Positions 41,463-44,330 of a stretch of DNA of 44,330 bases are shown here, piece by piece. Numbering within the stretch: position 1 is the stretch's first letter; the number at the start of each line of letters is the position of its first letter. The DNA is from Glycomyces paridis (GTDB lineage: Bacteria > Actinomycetota > Actinomycetes > Mycobacteriales > Micromonosporaceae): assembly GCF_004912155.1 (NCBI RefSeq), contig NZ_STGX01000018.1, forward strand, positions 81,835 through 126,164, given 5' to 3'. The position numbers and the translations under genes were made by a program. The notes beneath the pieces are model-generated. The model was given only the letters and a program-made list of their open reading frames with translations. It was not told the origin of the DNA and made no database searches.

Positions 41463-42286
41463 CCACCCGACGCTCGGTTCGACCGTGGTGGAAGACCGCG
41501 CTCGGCGTCGTCTTCACCGCGCTGATGCTCTTCCCCGTCTACTGGATGGTGAACGTCTCGCTCACCGACGCCAGCGACCTGCGCCGCTCCGACCCGTCCT
41601 GGTTCCCCGCCTCCCCGACCTTCGAGGGCTACACCGCCGCGTTCTCGCAGCAGCTGCCCTCGCTGGGCACGAGCCTGGTCGTGGGCCTGGGCACCGTGGC
41701 GCTCACCGTCGCGATCGCCGCCCCCGCCGGGTACGCGCTCGCGATCCTCAACCTCAAGGGCGGCAGGACGCTCAACTTCCTGCTCCTCGTGGCGCAGATG
41801 ATCCCCGCGGTCGTCATGGCGATGGGCTTCTACGCGATCTACGTGCGCCTGGGGCTCCTCAACTCGGTGTGGGGCCTCGTCGTCGCCGACTCCACAGTGG
41901 CCGTCCCCTTCGGCGTGCTCCTCTACTCCACGTTCATGGCGGGCATCCCCCGCGAACTGATCCACGCCGCCCGCATGGACGGCGCCGGGTCCTGGGGCAC
42001 CTTCACGAAGGTGGTGCTCCCGGTGTCGCGCAACTCGACGCTGACGGTAGCGCTCTTCGCGTTCCTGTGGGCCTGGTCGGACTTCATCTTCGCCTCGACC
42101 CTCAACCGCTCCGGCGAGTTCGTGCCGATCACCCTCGGCATCTACCAGTACATCGGCAACAACACCACCCAGTGGAACGCGATCATGGCCACCGCCGTCA
42201 TCGCCTCCCTCCCCTCGGCGATCCTCCTGGTCGTCGCCCAGCGCTATGTCGCCGCGGGCGTGACCGCCGGCGCCGTGAAGGACTGA
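41459..42286 (+). CDS. ABC sugar transporter permease 2 (MalG-like)
   Basis: 275 residues with six helices. EAA loop ELIHAARMDGAGSWGTFTKVVLPVSR. Translation is coupled to permease 1 through the ATGA overlap at 41459-41462. The gene ends four bases before the GH127 start, so the glycosidase is in the same operon. Confidence 0.94.
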   Translation: MTTRRSVRPWWKTALGVVFTALMLFPVYWMVNVSLTDASDLRRSDPSWFPASPTFEGYTAAFSQQLPSLGTSLVVGLGTVALTVAIAAPAGYALAILNLKGGRTLNFLLLVAQMIPAVVMAMGFYAIYVRLGLLNSVWGLVVADSTVAVPFGVLLYSTFMAGIPRELIHAARMDGAGSWGTFTKVVLPVSRNSTLTVALFAFLWAWSDFIFASTLNRSGEFVPITLGIYQYIGNNTTQWNAIMATAVIASLPSAILLVVAQRYVAAGVTAGAVKD

Positions 42287-42290
42287 ACCC

Positions 42291-44210
42291 TTGAACGACA
42301 ACGCCCCCCGCAACGCGCCGGTCGCACCCCGCCGCGGCACCCGCCGCGGCCTCGCGCTCGACGAGCTGACCCTCGCCGAGGGCTTCTGGCGCGACCGGCA
42401 GCGGACGAACGCGGACGCCACCTTCGCCCACTGCCTCGCGTGGATGGAGCGCCTCGGCTGGATCGCGAACTTCGACCGGGTGGCCGAGTCCGACACGGCC
42501 GGGCCCCGGCCCGGCTGGCAGTTCTCCGACTCCGAGGTCTACAAGCTCATCGAGGCCCTCGCCTGGGAGTCCGGGCGCTCCGGCGACGCCCGGGCCGAGG
42601 CGATCCTCGAATCCCTTGTAGACCGCATCGCGGCGGCTCAGGACGAGGACGGCTACCTCAACACCTGCTACGGCCACGAAGGCCAGGCGCCCAGGTACTC
42701 CGACCTGTCCTCCGGGCACGAGCTGTACTGCACCGGGCACCTCCTCCAGGCGGCGGTCGCACGCGTCCGCACCGCCGGCGAGGACGAGCTCGTGGCGATC
42801 GCCCGCCGCGCCGCCGACCACGTCTGCCGCGAGTTCGGCCCCGACGCGAACACCGGCATCTGCGGCCACCCGGAGATCGAGGTCGGCCTCGCCGAACTCG
42901 GCCGCGCCCTCGACGAGCCCCGCTACCTCGAACAGGCCCGCCTCTTCATCGAACGCCGCGGCCGCGGCACCCTCGCCCCCGTCGCCCTCCTCGACGCCTC
43001 CTACTTCCAGGACGACAAGCCCGTCCGCGAGGCCGACGTCTGGCGCGGCCACGCCGTCCGCGCCCTCTATCTGGCCGCGGGCGCGGTCGACGTCGCCGTC
43101 GACACCGACGACGCCGAACTCTTCGACGCCGTTGCACGCCAATGGGACCGCAGCGTCGAGCGCCGCACCTACCTGACCGGCGGCATGGGCTCGCGCCACC
43201 AGGACGAGGGCTTCGGCGAGGACTGGGAGCTCCCGCCCGACCGCGCCTACTGCGAGACCTGCGCGGGGATCGCCTCGGTGATGGTGTCCTGGCGCCTCCA
43301 CCTCGCCACGGGCGACGTCCGCTACGCCGACCTCATCGAACGCACCCTCTACAACGTCATCGCCGCCTCCCCCGCCGAGGACGGCCGATCCTTCTTCTAC
43401 GCCAATCCCCTCCACCAGCGCACCGCCGCGGGCGACGTCCGCCCCGACGCGGTCAACCCCCGCGCCGAGGGCGGCGCCCGCGCCCCCTGGTTCGACGTCT
43501 CCTGCTGCCCCACCAACCTCGCCCGCACCCTCGCGACCTGGCAGGCCTACACCGCCACCGTCGACGGCGACGAGGTCTCCCTCCTCCAGTACGCGCCCGG
43601 CCTCCTCCGCGTGGCCCTCGAATCCGGCGAACTCGCCCTCGACATCGCCACGGCCTACCCGCACGAGGGCACCATTCGAATCACCGTGCGCGAGGCCCCG
43701 GAAGGCCCCGTTCGACTCCGCCTGAGGATCCCGTCCTGGGCCACCGGCGCCACGCTGCACGACGGCCACGAAGCCCACCCGGCCTCACCCGGCTGGGCCA
43801 CAACCCAGCTCCGCCGAGGCGATACCCTCACCCTCGAACTCCCGACCACCCCCCGCCTGACCTGGCCCGACGAACGCATCGACGCCGTCCGCGGCTGCGT
43901 CGCAGTCGAAAAGGGCCCCCTGGTCCTCTGCGCCGAATCCATCGACCTCCCCGAAGGCTGGCCCATCGAGTCGCTCCGCCTCGACACCGGAACCCCGCCG
44001 CAACCGAACGGCGACGGCGCCACCGTCCAGGTATCGAAGGCCGCCACGCCGCTCCCCCACCAGGGAGCGGTCCCCTACCGCGCAACCCCGGACCCCTCCG
44101 AAGCGCCCGACACCGCCGAGCTGCAACTGATCCCCTACCACCGCTGGGCCCAGCGCGGAAGCTCGACAATGCGGATCTTCCTGCCGGTACAGGCCGCGAG
44201 GAACGCCTGA
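42291..44210 (+). CDS. GH127 beta-L-arabinofuranosidase
   Basis: 639 residues from a TTG start at 42291 (AAGGA upstream). It aligns with the active site of HypBA1-type GH127 enzymes: Glu306 (HQDEGFGE), Glu322 and Cys324 in YCETCAG, and Cys405-Cys406 in FDVSCCPTN. In HypBA1 the nucleophile is a cysteine, with a Zn ion held by Glu and Cys; every one of these positions is kept. There is no signal peptide, so it acts inside the cell on imported beta-arabinofuranosides. It is the last gene of the LacI/ABC operon. Confidence 0.92.
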   Translation: MNDNAPRNAPVAPRRGTRRGLALDELTLAEGFWRDRQRTNADATFAHCLAWMERLGWIANFDRVAESDTAGPRPGWQFSDSEVYKLIEALAWESGRSGDARAEAILESLVDRIAAAQDEDGYLNTCYGHEGQAPRYSDLSSGHELYCTGHLLQAAVARVRTAGEDELVAIARRAADHVCREFGPDANTGICGHPEIEVGLAELGRALDEPRYLEQARLFIERRGRGTLAPVALLDASYFQDDKPVREADVWRGHAVRALYLAAGAVDVAVDTDDAELFDAVARQWDRSVERRTYLTGGMGSRHQDEGFGEDWELPPDRAYCETCAGIASVMVSWRLHLATGDVRYADLIERTLYNVIAASPAEDGRSFFYANPLHQRTAAGDVRPDAVNPRAEGGARAPWFDVSCCPTNLARTLATWQAYTATVDGDEVSLLQYAPGLLRVALESGELALDIATAYPHEGTIRITVREAPEGPVRLRLRIPSWATGATLHDGHEAHPASPGWATTQLRRGDTLTLELPTTPRLTWPDERIDAVRGCVAVEKGPLVLCAESIDLPEGWPIESLRLDTGTPPQPNGDGATVQVSKAATPLPHQGAVPYRATPDPSEAPDTAELQLIPYHRWAQRGSSTMRIFLPVQAARNA

Positions 44211-44330
44211 GGCGCAAGTCCCGGTATCGCTTCCAGGTCGGTGCCACGTTAGTGTCACGGACCTGCCGGGCCGACCTGATCAATACAGCGGGGGCTTGAT
44301 CCCTTGGTGTTGACACCCTGATGCTCCGGA
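44211..44330. other. Short noncoding end of window
   Basis: Contains a GGTGT-TG-ACACC palindrome at 44306-44317. Its centre supplies TTGACA (44310-44315), a possible -35 element of a gene beyond the window. No coding content recognised. Confidence 0.4.

Noticed and set aside
1-44330. tRNA, rRNA or riboswitch genes
   Set aside because: I looked for clover-leaf patterns, rRNA-like stretches and a riboswitch before the ECF operon and saw none I could support.

Overview
This is very high-GC DNA. Its genes strongly prefer G/C at third codon positions, many start with GTG (one with TTG), and ribosome binding sites are of the GGAGG type. Together with a SARP-type regulator, an LPXTG surface protein and sugar ABC importers that lack their own ATPase, this points to a filamentous actinomycete. 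The genus cannot be fixed from the sequence. The window looks chromosomal. I see no rRNA or tRNA gene, no intact insertion sequence and no CRISPR array.

Left end (1-9236): part of a specialised-metabolite gene cluster, all on the minus strand. From a consensus-like promoter near 6914-6942 the order is ATP-grasp ligase, carbamoyltransferase, a second carbamoyltransferase, AurF-type diiron oxygenase, and a second ATP-grasp ligase that runs off the window edge. The genes are tightly packed. A 563-base noncoding region separates them from a SARP regulator gene, which has a strong hairpin just before its ribosome binding site. The gene set suggests a small peptide-like product that is N-oxidised and carbamoylated. 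I do not recognise a known cluster with this combination.

Middle (9251-32209): mostly small housekeeping or accessory units. The most notable is LacI regulator / tandem HAD phosphatase / ECF transporter (S, A1A2 and T parts in one operon), with a perfect palindrome between regulator and operon. There follow a DHFR-like reductase, an inositol-monophosphatase-like protein with altered metal ligands, a beta-lactamase-fold serine hydrolase, and a 150-base remnant of a second copy of the phosphatase gene fused to a copied leader sequence. Further on are a MarR/methyltransferase divergent pair with a palindromic operator, a protein with two YbaB-like repeats, a lipoprotein, an EamA exporter / XRE-cupin regulator pair, an LPXTG surface protein, and a LysR/MFS pair.

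Right end (32216-44330): carbohydrate metabolism. A GH15 trehalase/glucoamylase-like gene overlaps a glucose 1-dehydrogenase gene, which suggests glucose release followed by oxidation. The dehydrogenase frame has lost its stop and runs into a small downstream gene. Then comes a LacI-controlled arabinoside-type locus: a secreted clan-A glycosidase with a C-terminal carbohydrate-binding module, divergent from LacI - binding protein - two permeases - GH127 beta-L-arabinofuranosidase. Two exact copies of CGAACCGGTTCG and one near copy lie in the divergent promoter. The importer has no ATPase in the window and probably borrows a shared MsiK-type subunit.

Several long stem-loops separate convergent or consecutive units at 9201, 10831, 25952, 28024, 32182 and 36170.
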